From positions 1 through 64,000 of the forward strand of contig BDSL01000009.1 in the NCBI GenBank assembly GCA_003116995.1: a DNA stretch of 64,000 bases, given 5' to 3'. Every line of letters starts with the position of its first letter. The first letter of the stretch is position 1. The notes beneath the pieces are model-generated. The model made no database searches. It had not been told where the DNA came from and saw nothing but the letters and a program-made list of their open reading frames with translations. The stretch is from Yamagishiella unicocca. Its lineage: Eukaryota > Chlorophyta > Chlorophyceae > Chlamydomonadales > Volvocaceae. Below, in pieces: positions 46,050-59,638 of the stretch. Made by a program: the position numbers and the translations under genes.

Positions 46050-47353
46050 GTTTCCGTGAACCCGAACAAGGACTGCTCAAGACTAGCAAGGATCGCAAGA
46101 TCACCGGTACATATCAGCAAAGTTCTTCGTCCCTTTGTAGCCTCTTAGCAATGTAGGTCTATTACTAGTTTGCAACAGCCGCGTGGGCGTTGCTAGTGCA
46201 AATCTGAACATTCAATGCGCATGATTACAGCATCTATTATTTATGAACACCATACAACGGAAACGTGCATAAAGTCCGCCTATGCAAGACAAGCTGTGCC
46301 GTACAGCAGCGTACTTGGTCCGGCGCAAATCAGACCCCAAGCCGCTAGGCGTGTCGGAGGATGAAGGAGCCACAGGAGGAGAAGGGTAGCCTTGATGCAC
46401 ATCCCGCCAACCTATGGAGGGATATTTTAGGCAGGTTACCTTGTGTGTTACAGTACGTATGCGGGTTGGACTGTGAAATGGAGCATAGAGCGGCTACCCC
46501 AAAGCAGCTCCTCGGGCCCCCATATCGATCGACTGGCTGTCGATGTAACACGCGGATTCAACTATTATCTGAAATCCGGTCAAGCCGTGATGCATTGCAC
46601 ATACATACATGCCATAAGCTGCGCTAGTGCTGCAGAGCAGCTATGCACTCGCCTCTGCAGCAATCCCGCGCAATCCCCCTGGCAGGCCACACCCTAACGA
46701 TCGTCGTGCGTCGTATCGATACCATGAAGGACTGTCACGACGCAGTCAGCACGGGGGGCCTTGCTTACTGAACCAACACGCCGCCCCTTCCCAGCTACAA
46801 CTAACACACGCATAGCTGTTCTGCCCCTACAAACGTCTGCGACTCCTCGCAAAAAAACCTAAACAGCACCAAGCAAACGCCTGCGCACTAATAATCCTAC
46901 GCTCCATATACGGCACCTGCGCCTTCCTGAACGCAAGAGGAACGAACCCGCAAACTCCCACATCCCTCGCCAGGGACAAGAGAAGACGCAGGTAACTAAA
47001 TTCACACAACCACGCAACCACAGCAGCAGCGGCAGCAGCCAGGGTAAAAACGCCGCCGCTTTGGCACGTTGGCAGCCATGCAATCGCCTAACCTACGTGG
47101 GTCTCGGAGCGCCCGTACGGCGTCTCCCTGGATATCCAACGCCCACACACACCGGACGCGTGATGCCTCCAGGACCCCGCTACGATTGCCCTTGGGCCCT
47201 GGCAGCAGCACACTGCAGCAGTACGGTCCCTAGTACGGACCCCCCCCCGGACCAGCTGCCCAAAGGTGATCCGTGCTACAGCGCCTTGATGTCGCGCCTC
47301 AACATCCCCCGGGTGCCCAAACCAACACGGGTCGCTCGCCCGTCCCCCGCCAA
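46050..47353. other. Intergenic: golgin-like promoter and PP7 3' flank
   Basis: About 1.3 kb without recognisable coding sequence. ttaca at 46447-46451 (TGTAA on the minus strand) could end the PP7 transcript, but that would make a roughly 900-bp 3' UTR. Confidence 0.5.
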
Positions 47354-50300
47354 CTACGTCCCGCCCCGGCCCCCGTCCGCCTCCATGGCGCCATCCTCAT
47401 CCACTTGCGCGCCATCATTCCCAGCTGCAAGGCACTGCCCATCGGCCGCGTCGGTGGCATCAGCGCCAGGCTCATCGCCACACTCCGCAGGGCTCTGACA
47501 CGGCATATCCTCCGGTAGCGCTGCTACTGCAACTTCTACTGCTGTTGCAGCTACAGCGGCGGTATCCACCGCACATCCATCCCCCTGCTGCCCGGAAGCC
47601 ATCACCGAGTCACCGCCGCCGTCAGTGGTGTCTGCCGCCGCCGGCGGAGCCTCTGCTCCCCGGTCCAGGCACGTCCCCTCGACCTCCATTGGCTGCAACG
47701 CATCCCCCTCCATTGCAGCCACGACCTGCCCGTGCCCTGGTCGTGACGCCGGCGTGGGCTCAGTGACGGCAGCTGGCGTCGCTTCCACCTCGGGGATGGC
47801 CGCCAGCGCCCCCTCTGGCTTGGCCGCGGGTGCCCCCTCAACCTCATCGCCGTCCAGCTCGACCTCGCTGGCCGCGCCGCTTGGGCCCCCGCTGCTGGCG
47901 TCGCTGCCCGCGGGCACCTCGGTGTCACTGTCGCAAAAGGAGTTGAAGTCGTAGTAGGCGTCCGCCTAGGCGAGCAAGAAACAGGAGGCGGCGAGGGGTT
48001 ACCATCTTACCAAGGGGTCGCTTAGAAGATGCTAAGAGGAGGAGGTGGTGGAGGCCTAGCGGGCGGCCTCGGCCGCCCATCGAATGAACCTACGCGTGGC
48101 TCACAGCGCTCGCAATTATCACCGCGAATGGCCTAAGGCATGGAGCCTATTCGCAAGCTAGCCTGCTAGCAGGGCCAACAGCCATCCACCGACCCGTGGG
48201 TCACCCGCCCTCCCAACTGGACCAGGGCGCACCTTTGGTCGCGGCTTGACCGCCATGAAAGTGCGCATGTCCGGGGTGGCGTAGTCCGGGGCGCTGAGCA
48301 CTGCCACCGCTGCCAGGTTCTCATACCGCTGGCTGCAGCCTTCCTCGTCCTCCGACACGGCCTGAAACTGAGGGTAGTCCGGCGCAGAGAAGACGGTCAC
48401 CAGTTGCCCGGCTGCAGGGAGGGAGGTGGGTTTTGGGGCAGAGCGGCGGTCACAATTCATAAGGCTAAAGGAAGAGCAGCAGTGCGCATAGCAAACGAAA
48501 GGGAAACGCGGACTGTTTCAGCTGTGGGCCCATTCTCACAGGCACCGTCTACACAACACCTCTTCCCGCATACTACGATATGTTCACGCGGCATCAGCTT
48601 CGAGCTCGCAACGGCTGTAGCCGACCGGCATCAGCACAATCGCCACTCAAACCCTCACCCCTTACGGTTTGTGCCGCCGCCTCCCCGTGCCTTCCTCGTT
48701 CACGCCTCAACCGGCAGGACCCATCCCGGCCCCGCTGTCGCCCCAGCCGTGCACCCACCTGGCGTGTCGTGGTCGACGCTATACCCCTGCAGCACCTGCG
48801 GCAAGTCCGACCGCTTGTCCCGCGCATCAGGGCCCTCGTGGGACCGGATGATGAGTCGCAGGTGGTTCGCGGTTAGGAAGGCCTGGGCAGGCGGGACCGA
48901 CGCAGGCGGCGGGAGCGGGAGCAAGCGCATTTCGGTTGCCAAGCGGCAGGTGGGGTGCGGCCATGAAGGTGCAGGTGCAGGCCGCCAACCGGTGTGGCGG
49001 TGTGGGGTGCGGTGCGGCCATGAAGGGGCGGGCAGCGCTTATAGAAAGGCAATTGGCACCACCAGCCTCTGTACCGAACACCCGATAAGATCGCAACTTG
49101 CCGCACAGCAAGCACCCGCCTGGCCTCTCCCCCGACCAGAGCGGCCACTCCCCCAACCACGCGCCTTGAAGCAGTTACCCACGTTGCCAAGTAGCCTTTC
49201 GTTTCCTCCGCCTCCCGTGTCGCTATGCGCGCTTCCCCGCAACCGACCCACCTGGGTGACGTCGGGCCCGAAGGTGAGCCCCACACCGCGTGCATCGTTT
49301 TCCCTGAAGCCGGGCGCCGCAACCGGGTCGCTCCACAGCACATCGGTGGCAAGCAGCGAAGCGCCACAGCCTAGCAACGGGATCAAGGGGGGCCGGGGGA
49401 CCCGAGCCGGGTGCGGGAGGGCGGCCAATCAAATTGGTGGGGCGAGTTCAGGGCAATGCATCATGGCCGTCTTGGATAAGCACGTGGTAAGATGGTGGAG
49501 AAGAAAACAGTTGTGATGTAGTGGGGCGACGCGCCAGCCGAAGGCAGTGATACCTTGGCAGTGCGCATCCCTTTAGGGCGTGCCCAGGCACGCAATGGTC
49601 GCCACGCAAATCCGTTAGCCAGAGACTCTCAAGTTGGCAGCCACGGTGCCCATAGACCCGGCCGAAGTTGAATCCTGGCCCCTGTTACGGGGCTCCTCAA
49701 GCCGTGGCACCCGTCGTTAGGTTTAGGAAGGCTATTCCCAACAATTAGCTCCGCTAGAGGTCGGGCCTGAATTGCGGGATTAGCGCCGTAGACGAAGCTG
49801 ATGGAGCTCGTGAGGGAGCGACAGATGCAGTTCGTCCGTCATCCCAACGGAGAGGTGCAGCGTGTGGGGGCGTGGGGCCTACGCGGCCCAGGTGGCAGCA
49901 GGTGCACCTAGGCAGCTGGTCTACCAGGTTGTTCGGTAGGCCGTCATGCCAAATAGACCGCTCAAATCGACGTATTTGGTGGGCCAACGCTGCAACATCG
50001 CACCCCGGCTACTTAGTGTAACGCAGCAAAGGACGCTGGGCCTTGCCTGCAAGGGCCTGTCTAACTGCCGCGGATCATGAGGGAAACTCGTGTGTCCGTG
50101 CTGCGCGCTAGCAGTGCGGGCAGGACGGTGGGGCAGGCTCGCAGGGCATGGGCAACGCAGGGCGGGGTGCTGCGCCGTATACAGCGCCTGCTCACACCCT
50201 ACCCGTCATCCACCCCCCCCCAGCGGCCCCCTCACCGTCTGGATCCATCCCGCCCTTGGTAGCCCGGCGAAGGTCGTCCAGACTGCCAGGCACCAGCTCC

Positions 50301-51341
50301 GCCCCACCAGCACGAGAGGGGTGGTAGGATTTCCGCCGCTTCGCACCCCGCTTGAGCTCCGGCGGCCGACGGAAGAGGCCTGGAGCACGAACGGCGGGAT
50401 TTAAGGCAGGCGGCCCGTGATGAGGAGGGAGGCCGGGAGGTGGAATGGCGGTACGCTGGCGTCACTGGCTCGCTGCGGACATGCTAAGATCCAAATATTT
50501 GCCCTGCCCTGCAAGATACATGCATCGCGTCGCGTCGCGTCGGAGGGTGCGCTACAGGCGGCCCGCATGCACCCACCTCCGTGCATGACGATCGTGTTCC
50601 CCTGAATCACCGCCGCCAGCGGCATCATAGAAAAGAGCTTCTTTGAAGCGGCGTACACGTCCTGCGACAAAGGCCGAGTCGCAGCCATGCGCAACGGGCG
50701 AAAGGGGCACGCAATAATTTGCGACCAAGTGGTCTCGGAGCGGACGAGGCCAAAGACAGCGCAGCCAGGATCCCTGGCAGGCGTACCTTTGCCTGTTTCT
50801 CATATTTGGCACGCACTTCCTGGCTGTAGCCATAGTGCTTGGTGCACGTGCTGCTCTCGTGGTTGCCGCGCAGAATGTACACCGACTTTGGCGCGGCGCA
50901 TTTCAAGCAGCATAGCAAGCTGAGAAGCTCCACGCCCCAGCTTCCTCGATCCACGTAATCACCATTGAAAACGAATATGCGAGTCGGTGACGGGTAACCC
51001 AGTTGATCGAGCCTGCAGAAGTGGAGTAGACAGACGCTGACAGTGTAAGCACAATTACACCAGCATCACGCACCCCATTGCCCACGTACTCACATATGTG
51101 CGACATCTGGGAAATGTCCGTGTGTGTCGCCGAAAACGAAAACTTGCGCTTGCGGGTTGTCAACGGACACCTCCAGGAGGCTCGGTTCAGCACGAAATAA
51201 TGCTTCCGTAGCTCTTAGGACTGACACTAGCACGTCCGCTGGCAAAACTGTCTTCAGCTGAGCGGCTCCACCATGGATGGCTTCAAGCAGGCTGACTTGT
51301 AGCTGCGCTACCTGCTCGAGCGTTGGTGGGAAATCTAGCAT
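47354..51341 (-). CDS. PP7: PP7-type serine/threonine protein phosphatase
   Basis: A metal-dependent PPP-family phosphatase that removes phosphate from Ser/Thr. In land plants PP7 acts in light and stress signalling. Predicted minus-strand exons are 51341-51094, 51012-50787, 50661-50577, 50379-50236, 49370-49252, 48882-48759, 48411-48233 and 47965-47354 (578 residues, all phases consistent). Metal-site motifs are GDTHG (about 71-75), GDYVDRG (100-106) and GNHE (132-135), followed by HGG and IIRSHEGPDAR, SAPDYPQF and a second LSAPDY. The PP7-specific insert between HGG and VLWSDP contains SLDDLRRATKGGMDP, like the plant enzyme. A 200-residue acidic, Ala-rich tail (last exon) is longer than in plants. 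The frame stays open upstream of the chosen ATG to about 51597, so a Cys-rich N-terminal extension from an upstream exon is possible. Confidence 0.92.
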
Positions 51342-52507
51342 AGTCCTTAGTCTTACTTCAGTGTAATCAGATTGCACGTTCTCGACTTTGGCCAAAAGTT
51401 TCGGGATACTCCCGCATGCTGCTCCTCTGCAATTGGGGGTGTACCTTTGGGCTACTGTATTAAAGACATACAATTCATCACACTTCACTTTTAAGGGAGC
51501 CTTAACGCACTCGACACAGTCCTCGCAGGCAAGTACGATGTCGAGGTACGACGCATACAGCGCGCAAGATTCTGCCGAACCAAATTCAGCTCCTCACCGG
51601 TTTCTTACGAAGCAATAAGCTAATTGGCAAGCTTGTCATTACCAAGGAAAAAAATAGCCACAATTCCGTGTCCCGACCCACAGGCGTACCAAGTTCGGAA
51701 CATCGCCTATGCGTAGTGATGACCGCGATAGAACTTAAGTTGTCAGGCGCCACGATATTAACGTTATACAGGGGTAGACTTGCACCCTGTTACACAAAAC
51801 ATACGCTAGGTCCTACGGCCCGTTTGTATAACGGGCCGGCAACATTTCTAATGCACCTATACGCGCATCCTATGCGTGGTGCCACGGCCCGGGCCTAGGC
51901 CTACCTCATGATTTCTGCTTCCCCACTCTCCGCCCAACCAACCGCCAGGAGGTGCCTCACCGCAACATACCGGTTGCGGATAGTGAAGGGACGCCTGTGG
52001 TTATCGACCCTCGGGTCCATACATTCCTTAAATGCGCATAGAAACAAACAAATGCTCGTTAACCGATGTAGGCAGCTATTAAAACAGGGCGCTGCCATCT
52101 CAAACAGGGCGCTGCCATACCGAAGGAAACCAGGTAGGGACAAGTGGCCGACAGGAAGGCCATGATCGTCCACAGCAAATGACCTGATTCTCCACGGGGT
52201 GTGTCTCAACACTCGCATGCCACCAATTATTACCCTGGGTAACTCCGAACCTCCCCTATGAACTTACCATTTCAGCATGTAAGCCACTAAGGCCGTCCAC
52301 TTCATGCCCCTCTCTCTCGCATCCCCCTGCACGTTTTATTTCTCTCTCGACCGCTGCGGCCGCAATACGCTTACGAGCCTGCCTGGTCACGTCGCGCAGC
52401 TCACGTCCAGCTCCTAACTAGGCACCCGCCGCTTTCGCTGTCTGGACGCAGGCGACATGTAATATCCACTTTCACACTCAAACATGGAACCTGACTCCCC
52501 TACAACC
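51342..52507. other. Region upstream of the PP7 start
   Basis: The first 256 bp (to about 51597) remain open in the PP7 frame but lack an ATG; they read with a CEDCVEC cluster and may be coding via an upstream exon. The remainder shows no gene and includes the 3' flank of the next minus-strand gene. ttaca near 51790 could be that gene's poly(A) signal. Confidence 0.45.
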
Positions 52508-55369
52508 CTAAAAAGGTACCCTCACGTTCATGCTTTTCTGCTTCAGCCCCAGTTGCTTCGTCAGCTCCTTCCTCCTGGTCGGGCTCTTGTCTCGCGCCAT
52601 GTATTGCCATGGCTCCTTGTATGCCTCCAACTCCAGCTCCAATCGGCCCACGTCTAGCCGGGTGGCTGTCTGGAGCAGGGTGTTGGCGGCAGCCAGGCTG
52701 GACTGCACTCGCGTCGTGAGCGCGACGCGCTCCTCCTCCAGCTCCTGTTTCTGCTGCGCCATCAGGTCGGCTACCTGCGGCGGGTTGGGATTATGGGACG
52801 CGCAGGGACGCGGCGGTGGGATGAGTGCAGGCGAGCGGCGGGTCTGTACCGCGACCAGCTACCGTGCAATGGTATTTGAAGACCGGACGCTGGCCACCGC
52901 AATACGATTAAGTTGGTTGTCTGCCAAGGATGGTGGGAAGAACGCGGCCTTAGTTAAGCGCACGTGTAGCCGCCTACACAGGCCTTCGTGAGGTTGCCTC
53001 CACTGGGACCGGCCTCCCGCCATCATCCCACACACGTCACGAGCCCTACCCATCCCAGTCCCGCGCCCCTCCCGCGCGTCGCTCCTCACCTCCAGCCTGT
53101 TCCGCTTGCTGCTCTCCGCCGCCTGCCGCACGCGGCCCCGCGAGGCCAGCAGCGCGTCCTTCATGACGTGAGCTCGGTTGGCCAGCAGCTTGCGTGATGA
53201 GGCGTCGTACTCGGCCAGCACCGCCACCGCCTGTGCGACGAGGAAGGGGGACGGATTGATGGATGAAGCCAAGGATGAGCACGGGGTTGCGCAGCAGGCA
53301 ATTCTGCACCTGAGGTACGGAAGCCCTGCGGATGGCGACACGACGTCACATCACTAGGACGTGATCTGCTGTAAGACGGCAGAGGAAGCATCCCGCGCAT
53401 GCCGGCCGGCACTGGGCTTGGGCTGCATGTGATGTACTGCCAGATCGTCCAGTGCCCAAGGCTGGCCAGTGAGTGGTCTGCGGAATGGAGTCATCTGGAG
53501 TGCACGCCTACCGTGGGCCACCTGTGTTCCCGTAAGCCCCCGCTCTCATCCGCCCACCCACCTGCTTCAGCTGGTAGCATTCGTCCGCAGCGGCGCGCGA
53601 CGCCTCCTCCGCCTCGCTGAGCGCAATCTCACTGGCGGCAACACGGTTCTGCAGGTTGCGTACCCGGCGCATGAAGGTAAAGGAAGCGTGTTAAGGTTCG
53701 CACCCAATACACAGGCACCTCTAACGGGCCCCGCATGCGGTGCTCTTGCAAGACCCAAGAGAAAAGAGAAACGCGCAGTCACGGTATGCGTGGCGTGCTG
53801 TACGGCGCTCCGAAACACACCGGCCCCGCCCTCCCAGCCGACATACCGACCTGCATGTCTAGCAGGCTGCCCTGCGCCACCCGCAGCTGGTGCTCCAGGA
53901 CGCCCACACGGTTCCGGAGCTGCTGGTTCTGCAGGGTTTCGGAGCCCAAGCAACCAGTTTACTAAGCAGTACCGTGTGTGGCAGATTACTGAATGTTACT
54001 AACCACGCCATTGCGGTGCGATGCGCTGCCGGCATGCCCCCTAAACTGCGCTCACCTGTGTCTGCATAAGCTCTGCGGCGGTGGTCTGCAGCCCGGTCGT
54101 CTGATGCAGCTGCTGGTGCAGGACTGCCTGCGGGCATAGCCAGGAGGAGAGTGCGGCTCAGCGTTCGGCCGCCGCCCGCGTGCCCAGGTTTCAGTCCCTG
54201 AACCTTATGCGGCTCATTAGTCCCACCATAAGCCAGCAGTGACACTTCATGGTCCGAAGCTGCACGCAGGCAAGTCATGTTGAAAGGAGGAAAATGTGCA
54301 GGCAGTGCCTTCCGCCACTGCCGCGGGGTCCTTGTTTATGTCCGTCTAGATATAGCAGCTTGGTCGACACTCGACCTCCGGATTCCGTTACCTGAACCGT
54401 TTTCTCCAGCATGCAATCCCAAACCTGCGTACCAAATGTTTCCTAATCGGTTATGCTTTTCAGTGCCGACCTACGGGTTTTCCTCTCATACCCTCCGAAA
54501 CATGTTGCATGTTGATCCTGTTCTGGGACAGGCACCAATTCCATGCTGCTCTGTGGGGATGAGGATCCCTTCAGGCAATTAGGCTGAGGTGCCCCTTATG
54601 TTCCCTGCATGTGCCCACCTCATGGTTTAACCCCCATCCCTGTCTGGGAGTACGCCACTTACAATCTCAGTCGCTTGCTCCATGATATATTGCCGGTAGT
54701 CGCGGTCAATGTGAGTTACCAAATCGAGGAGCCACTTGGTGCGCTGGGCCTCCCGCTGCGGTGATGGGGATGGGAAGGATGGGGCATGGGGAACAATTTA
54801 CCCACGCCAACCTGATCGACCTAAAACGCAAGCAGAAATGTTAGGGTCCTGCGTTATTACATGTACAAGACAGCCACCTGACGTGCCAATGCCCACGTTT
54901 CGACGCCAAATGGCTGGGGCGCAAGGGCCTGGAGGGCCATCTCACCCAGCGGTTCCCAGAATACTTCTGGATGAGTGCGCTGGCTCGATGTTTCATCATG
55001 ATGTTTTGCGACGGTGTCCGCGGGCTGAGCTCTGTCACTGCTGGCTTGCCGAGCGGCCTCTGTTGGGATATGTCAAGCATGTTCAGGACAGCGGGTTGAC
55101 CCACATCGCATTTTAGTACCTAATGTGCAATATGTCCTGGAAGAACGGACCTTAGGGCGCGAGAAGTCTTGCGGTGTGAAGGTGGTTGTGCTATGACCCT
55201 GTGTTTGATGCTGTGGCTGCTGCGAGTCCGACGACTCCACACCCTCATCGCTAAAAAATGTGTTGCCATAACGAATGGTATCTGGAACTGTCGACGATCC
55301 CTGCTGCCACTCGGGCCATGCTGATTTTGCAATGCTTTTACTACCCGCTATGGTCGTGGACTGCGCCAT
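52508..55369 (-). CDS. Unrecognised coiled-coil protein
   Basis: I do not recognise the family. Predicted minus-strand exons are 55369-55151, 54755-54663, 54127-54056, 53928-53851, 53648-53562, 53230-53090 and 52774-52508. All seven are whole codons (phase 0 throughout), giving 318 residues. The first 73 residues are Ser/Thr/Gln-rich and probably unstructured. From the second exon on the protein is almost continuously helical with heptad-like spacing (for example LMAQQKQELEEERVALTTRV). It ends in a basic tail (KELTKQLGLKQKSMNV). No signal peptide, membrane segment or catalytic motif is visible. A cytoskeletal, centriolar or ciliary role would be plausible for such a protein in an alga but nothing here shows it. 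The first donor (AAG|GTCCGT) is the weakest junction. It is divergent from the acid phosphatase gene. Confidence 0.75.
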
Positions 55370-55898
55370 TTGAGCAGACGTTTAAATTATCTAATGGCAT
55401 GAAGAAACCTATGTTCAAATGCAGGCAGAGCCAATTGGGTACGCACAAGTCCAGCTACTGCAATGCCGTACACGTTTTCTGGTTGGCAGAATAGGCGTGT
55501 AGGAGACTGAAAGGATCATTATTGAAAACTCCAAGTCAATAGGCTTACATTTCAAGCAGACAATAGCGACCAGCTACTGCGGGCATCCCAGTACTGTACG
55601 GGTCATGTGGCCCTGCAGGTCCCAGCACAACAGAATGGAAGGAACGAATTGGAAACTACTGAGTCGTGGCGTTAGCCCCACCGCTGCTTGAATATATCTG
55701 GTAGATGCATACATGCAAATTTAAGTAGTATTCGGAGCCGGTGCCTTTTTGATTCTTTGATTCTTCGGCTGTTATAATAAATTCCATTCCTGGCTGCCAT
55801 TACCTATTTTTTCGTCTTGCACGTGGCATCGCTCATCGGTCGCTTCCGTGCCCCGCTGCTTTTGTCGCTTGGTCTGCTTGCCACGCGACGCAATCACT
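55370..55898. promoter_or_regulatory. Divergent promoter region
   Basis: 529 bp lie between the start codons of the coiled-coil gene (minus) and the metallophosphoesterase gene (plus). It is AT-richer than the flanking exons. No specific element was identified. Confidence 0.5.
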
Positions 55899-58800
55899 AT
55901 GGCTGCGCTCAGTGAACTGGCGCCGCCCCTGCATCGCCCATTGTTCCTAGCATGGATTGTCGTGTTCGTGCTTCCCAAAGGCGCTTGGTCGAACCGCAAA
56001 CTGGCCGCATCAGCAGAACATCGCGGTTTGGTAAACAGCTTGGCTGGCGGGGAATGTCAACCTAGCGAGGTATGTTGTTGACACCAGGCGCATATACATC
56101 TGTATCAAGACCATTCCCTGACCTCACTGCTGTGCGCGGGCCTCGCGATGGCGTCGGCACAGGTGCATTTGTCGCTATCCGACGACCATCGCGACATGCG
56201 CGTTGCATGGCGCACGCAAGGAGCAGGGTAAGGTTTGGCGCCTAGAACGCCTGAGGAGGGCTCGTAATCTCGGTTGTACGGTACTCAACGGGCACTGGGA
56301 GTCGCTTGCTCTCCTTCTTCATGTCCTCTCCTGCTCATCCGCACTTTCAGGTGTCCCTCGACCGTGTCCTACGGGCGGGCAGATAAGCTCGGGCAGCGTT
56401 TGCTTGACACGCCCATCCTGCGCTCGGATGGCAGCAGCTACACAATCTCGGTACGGCCCGCTTCTCGCCTGATGTACAGGTTCCTGACCTACGGCACATG
56501 GCACACGTGTACAATTTACACTGCGTTGTCCTGAAAACGTTAGGGCTGGCATACCGTATTCGCTGAGGGTTCCCGGAGTGGCAATTGACTCGGGCAGCGT
56601 GGATGCTGATGGGGTAAGAAAGTCCGAACCGCGGCAGGTTACTATCATTGCCCAGACCAGCCTTGCATTGGCGCCCATGCGTGCCTGAAACCAGCCGTCG
56701 GCGCCGCCGGCGGGCAAAGGGGCTCCTGCTGCGCGCATGCGTTTTCTCGTCCCACCAGCACAGCAACCAACTCATCCTGCCTTCCCAACGCACCAAGGGG
56801 GGAGAAATGGACTCCTCCCGCAACCCAGACTCAGCGCAGCACCGCGCCTCGAGTTGAACCAACGCTTCCAGATCCGCCCGCAGTGCGCGTTTCCACAACC
56901 TCCCCTCACTGTTTCCTGTTGTCGCTACTGCTGCCGCTGCTGCGCCCCAGGAGGACCTCATGTGCGACGCACCCGCCAAGAAGAAGCCCTTCACCGTGTA
57001 CATGCACACCAGCACCATGTACGACCTGGTAAGCGCACATGTGCGTAGGCGCCTGCCGCAGACATGTATGAAGTAGTTCTGTCGAGGAAGGAAAATGCAC
57101 CCGCCGCCCATCTTCGAACAAAAGCGTTGCTCCGTGGGTGCCGCCTAGTAGCGAAGCCCTTAGCCGCCTTGGTCAGCCACGTTGCGTCGTCCTGGCTCCA
57201 CCCATGGCGCCCCCCCCCCTCCGCAGGAGTCTGACACCGACTATTGGTACGCAGTTGGCGGCAGTGATGTCACCTTCAAGTTCCGATCGCCCCTCCCGCT
57301 GGGGGCTGACCAGCCCTTCTCCTTCATCGCATTTGGGGACATGGGCGAGAGCCGGGTCAGGGGGCGTAAGAGCCCCATGTGAGTGCTGTCAGGAGGGGCG
57401 GGAGGGGTGAGCTAGATGGGCTGGCTGATGACTGGCTTCTCTTCCCCCGAGTACCGGTATGTGCACTTTGTCCTGTCCGACGCGGACGCAACATGCAGCA
57501 CAGGAATGGTTGTACCGCAGAAAAGGCCCTGGTGCCGTTAGCGCTCCCTAACGCAATTGTGTGCCACCTGGAATGCGGCTGCACCTCGTGCCTGCAGGGC
57601 CGCAGGGACGGTGGCCGCCATAGCCCTCGAGCTGGACAGCCGGCCCGCAGACTTCATATTGCACGTCGGTAGGTAGCTCAGGTGGGGGCGGGTGGCACCT
57701 AATCCCGGCGACCGCACCGCAAGGAGCGCTCGCTATGCTCGACACAACACGGCCATACACGTACACTGTCGAGGGAGGCTGGCCATGCGCAAGCGCCGCT
57801 CTGATAGCCTCTGTTCGCGACCAAGTTATAAGCGTCTCCGTCCCTTACCACAACGTGCAACAAGCTCCCTACGCCCTTGTGCACCGCCCCACCCGCGCAG
57901 GCGATCTGGCCTACGCGGACGGCAGGTACAAGGTGTGGGACGCCTTCATGGACCAGATCGAGCCGCTGTCGTCGCGCCTGCCGTACATGGTCGGCATCGG
58001 CAACCACGAGGCGGGCCCCTGCAAGGCGGGCGCCGATAACGACCCCTCCGGCGAGGGCCCCTACAACCCCGACTGGGGCAACTACGGCCCTGAGAGCGGC
58101 GGCGAGTGCGGCGCCATGACCGCACACCGCTTCATCATGCCCGGGCTAGATCTCGACAGCCGCGGAGGTGCTTTCGCTGCCGCCACCGCCTCAACCGCCC
58201 CCGCCTCAACCGCCGCCGCCGCCACCACCATCGGCGATGTACCAGCGTCTCACCGGCGATCGCTGCATGTTGACTTCGCGGACGCCTCCGCGATTGGCAA
58301 GGTGCTCGGCGGCGTTGACACCACTGTCGCTTCGGAAACGAATCCGGAGACTAGGGATGATAAGAAGGCCGAAGACAAACGTGCCGACGACGCTGGTGAG
58401 AGTGCTGGCGCCGCTGCTGCCGCGGCTGGTGTCGGCCGCCACTCCGGCCGGAAATCGCACAACCCGCCGTTCTGGTATTCGTTCGAGTACGGTACCGTGC
58501 ACTTCACGATGCTGTCTTCGGAACACGACTTGACCGAGGGCAGCACGCAGCGGAGGTGGCTGGAGGCTGACCTGGCGGGTGTGGACCGTTGCCGCACTCC
58601 CTGGCTGGTGGTCGGCCTGCACCGGCCAATGTGAGTGAAGGAGGGGGCGACCGTGACCGGCTCCAGAACCCGGCGGGGGCCAGTGGTCGGATTGCATGCA
58701 TGGCTCAAGCAGCGGGGGGATTTGGCATCGCGTATGGACTGTGTTAGGGACAGTGCTGCTGAGGACTGCAAGCTCGCCAGAAGCGCCCGGCGTACATTCG

Positions 58801-59638
58801 TGGTATTGCATCCTCGCTGCATAAGCATCAGTGCGTCATTCCGAATGCCCTACACAAGCATCCTTGACACGTTGGCACGTCCGCGAAGCCCGCGCCTCCT
58901 GACACGCCCCCTCCCCTTCTCCGGTCCCCGCCCCCTGCCCTTCCCGCCGCTGCGCCCAGGTACGTCGTGTACCCGCACAAGGACAACCGCGTGGTAGGCG
59001 AGCACATCCGGCTATCGCTTGAGGACGTACTGCTGCAGTACGACGTGGACCTGGTCATCTCGGGCCACGTGCACACCTACTACCGCAGTTGCAGCGCGGC
59101 AGGCAACAAATGCGTTCAGGATGGCGCCGCGGGCATCACGCACCTCGTCATCGGCACCGGGGGACACGTGCTGTCCTCGGTGGAGGACGACCAGAAGGTA
59201 CTGCATCAAGCGCGCGGGAAATTTTGGGCAAGGAAGGGACAGCCAGATGAGGGGCGTTGAGCGGGCGGGGGTGGAGAGGCTCATCCATGGCCCTAGCTGC
59301 ATACACACGTGGGGGCCCCTGCCTAGCATCCCTGACCCCGTGCGGCTGTCATGCCTGACGTTGTGATGCCGTTGCCCCCTCAGGACTGGTGCGACGAGGT
59401 GGTCAACGAATGGGGCTTCGGCCGCTTCGACGTGGACGGCGACAAGCTTCGCTTCAGCTTCATTCGGTCGGAGGACGGCGGCGTAGCGGACTCGCTGACA
59501 CTGCGGTCCAAGGCGGCGCGGGGTGGCGACTGCGGCCGGTACCGCGGAGGCGAGCTGCGCGCGGCGTCGGCGTCGCAACGTGGCGAGGACCGAGAGGCGA
59601 GAGGGGGGAACCAGCAGCGCCATACGGCGGCGTGGTGA
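55899..59638 (+). CDS. Secreted purple acid phosphatase-type metallophosphoesterase
   Basis: Hydrolyses phosphate esters with a two-metal centre; plant and algal relatives are secreted or vacuolar and often serve phosphate scavenging. Predicted exons are 55899-56069, 56163-56227, 56351-56450, 56951-57028, 57227-57378, 57598-57668, 57901-58630, 58960-59197 and 59384-59638 (1860 bp, 619 residues, phases closing). A hydrophobic stretch (LFLAWIVVFVLP) near residues 15-26 suggests a signal peptide. An Fn3-like N-terminal part (STVSYG, SDTDYWYAVGG) precedes the catalytic domain. All five metal motifs are present: GDMG (about 175), GDLAY (213), GNHE (246), GLHRP (451) and GHVHTY (491). Within the large exon 7 an Ala/Thr/Asp-rich insertion of about 100 residues separates GNHE from the GLHRP motif. 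The start is the first ATG before the signal-like segment. Confidence 0.9.

Noticed and set aside
48404..49516. 370-residue plus-strand open frame
   Set aside because: Antisense to PP7 exons and introns; PP7 motifs on the minus strand are unmistakable.
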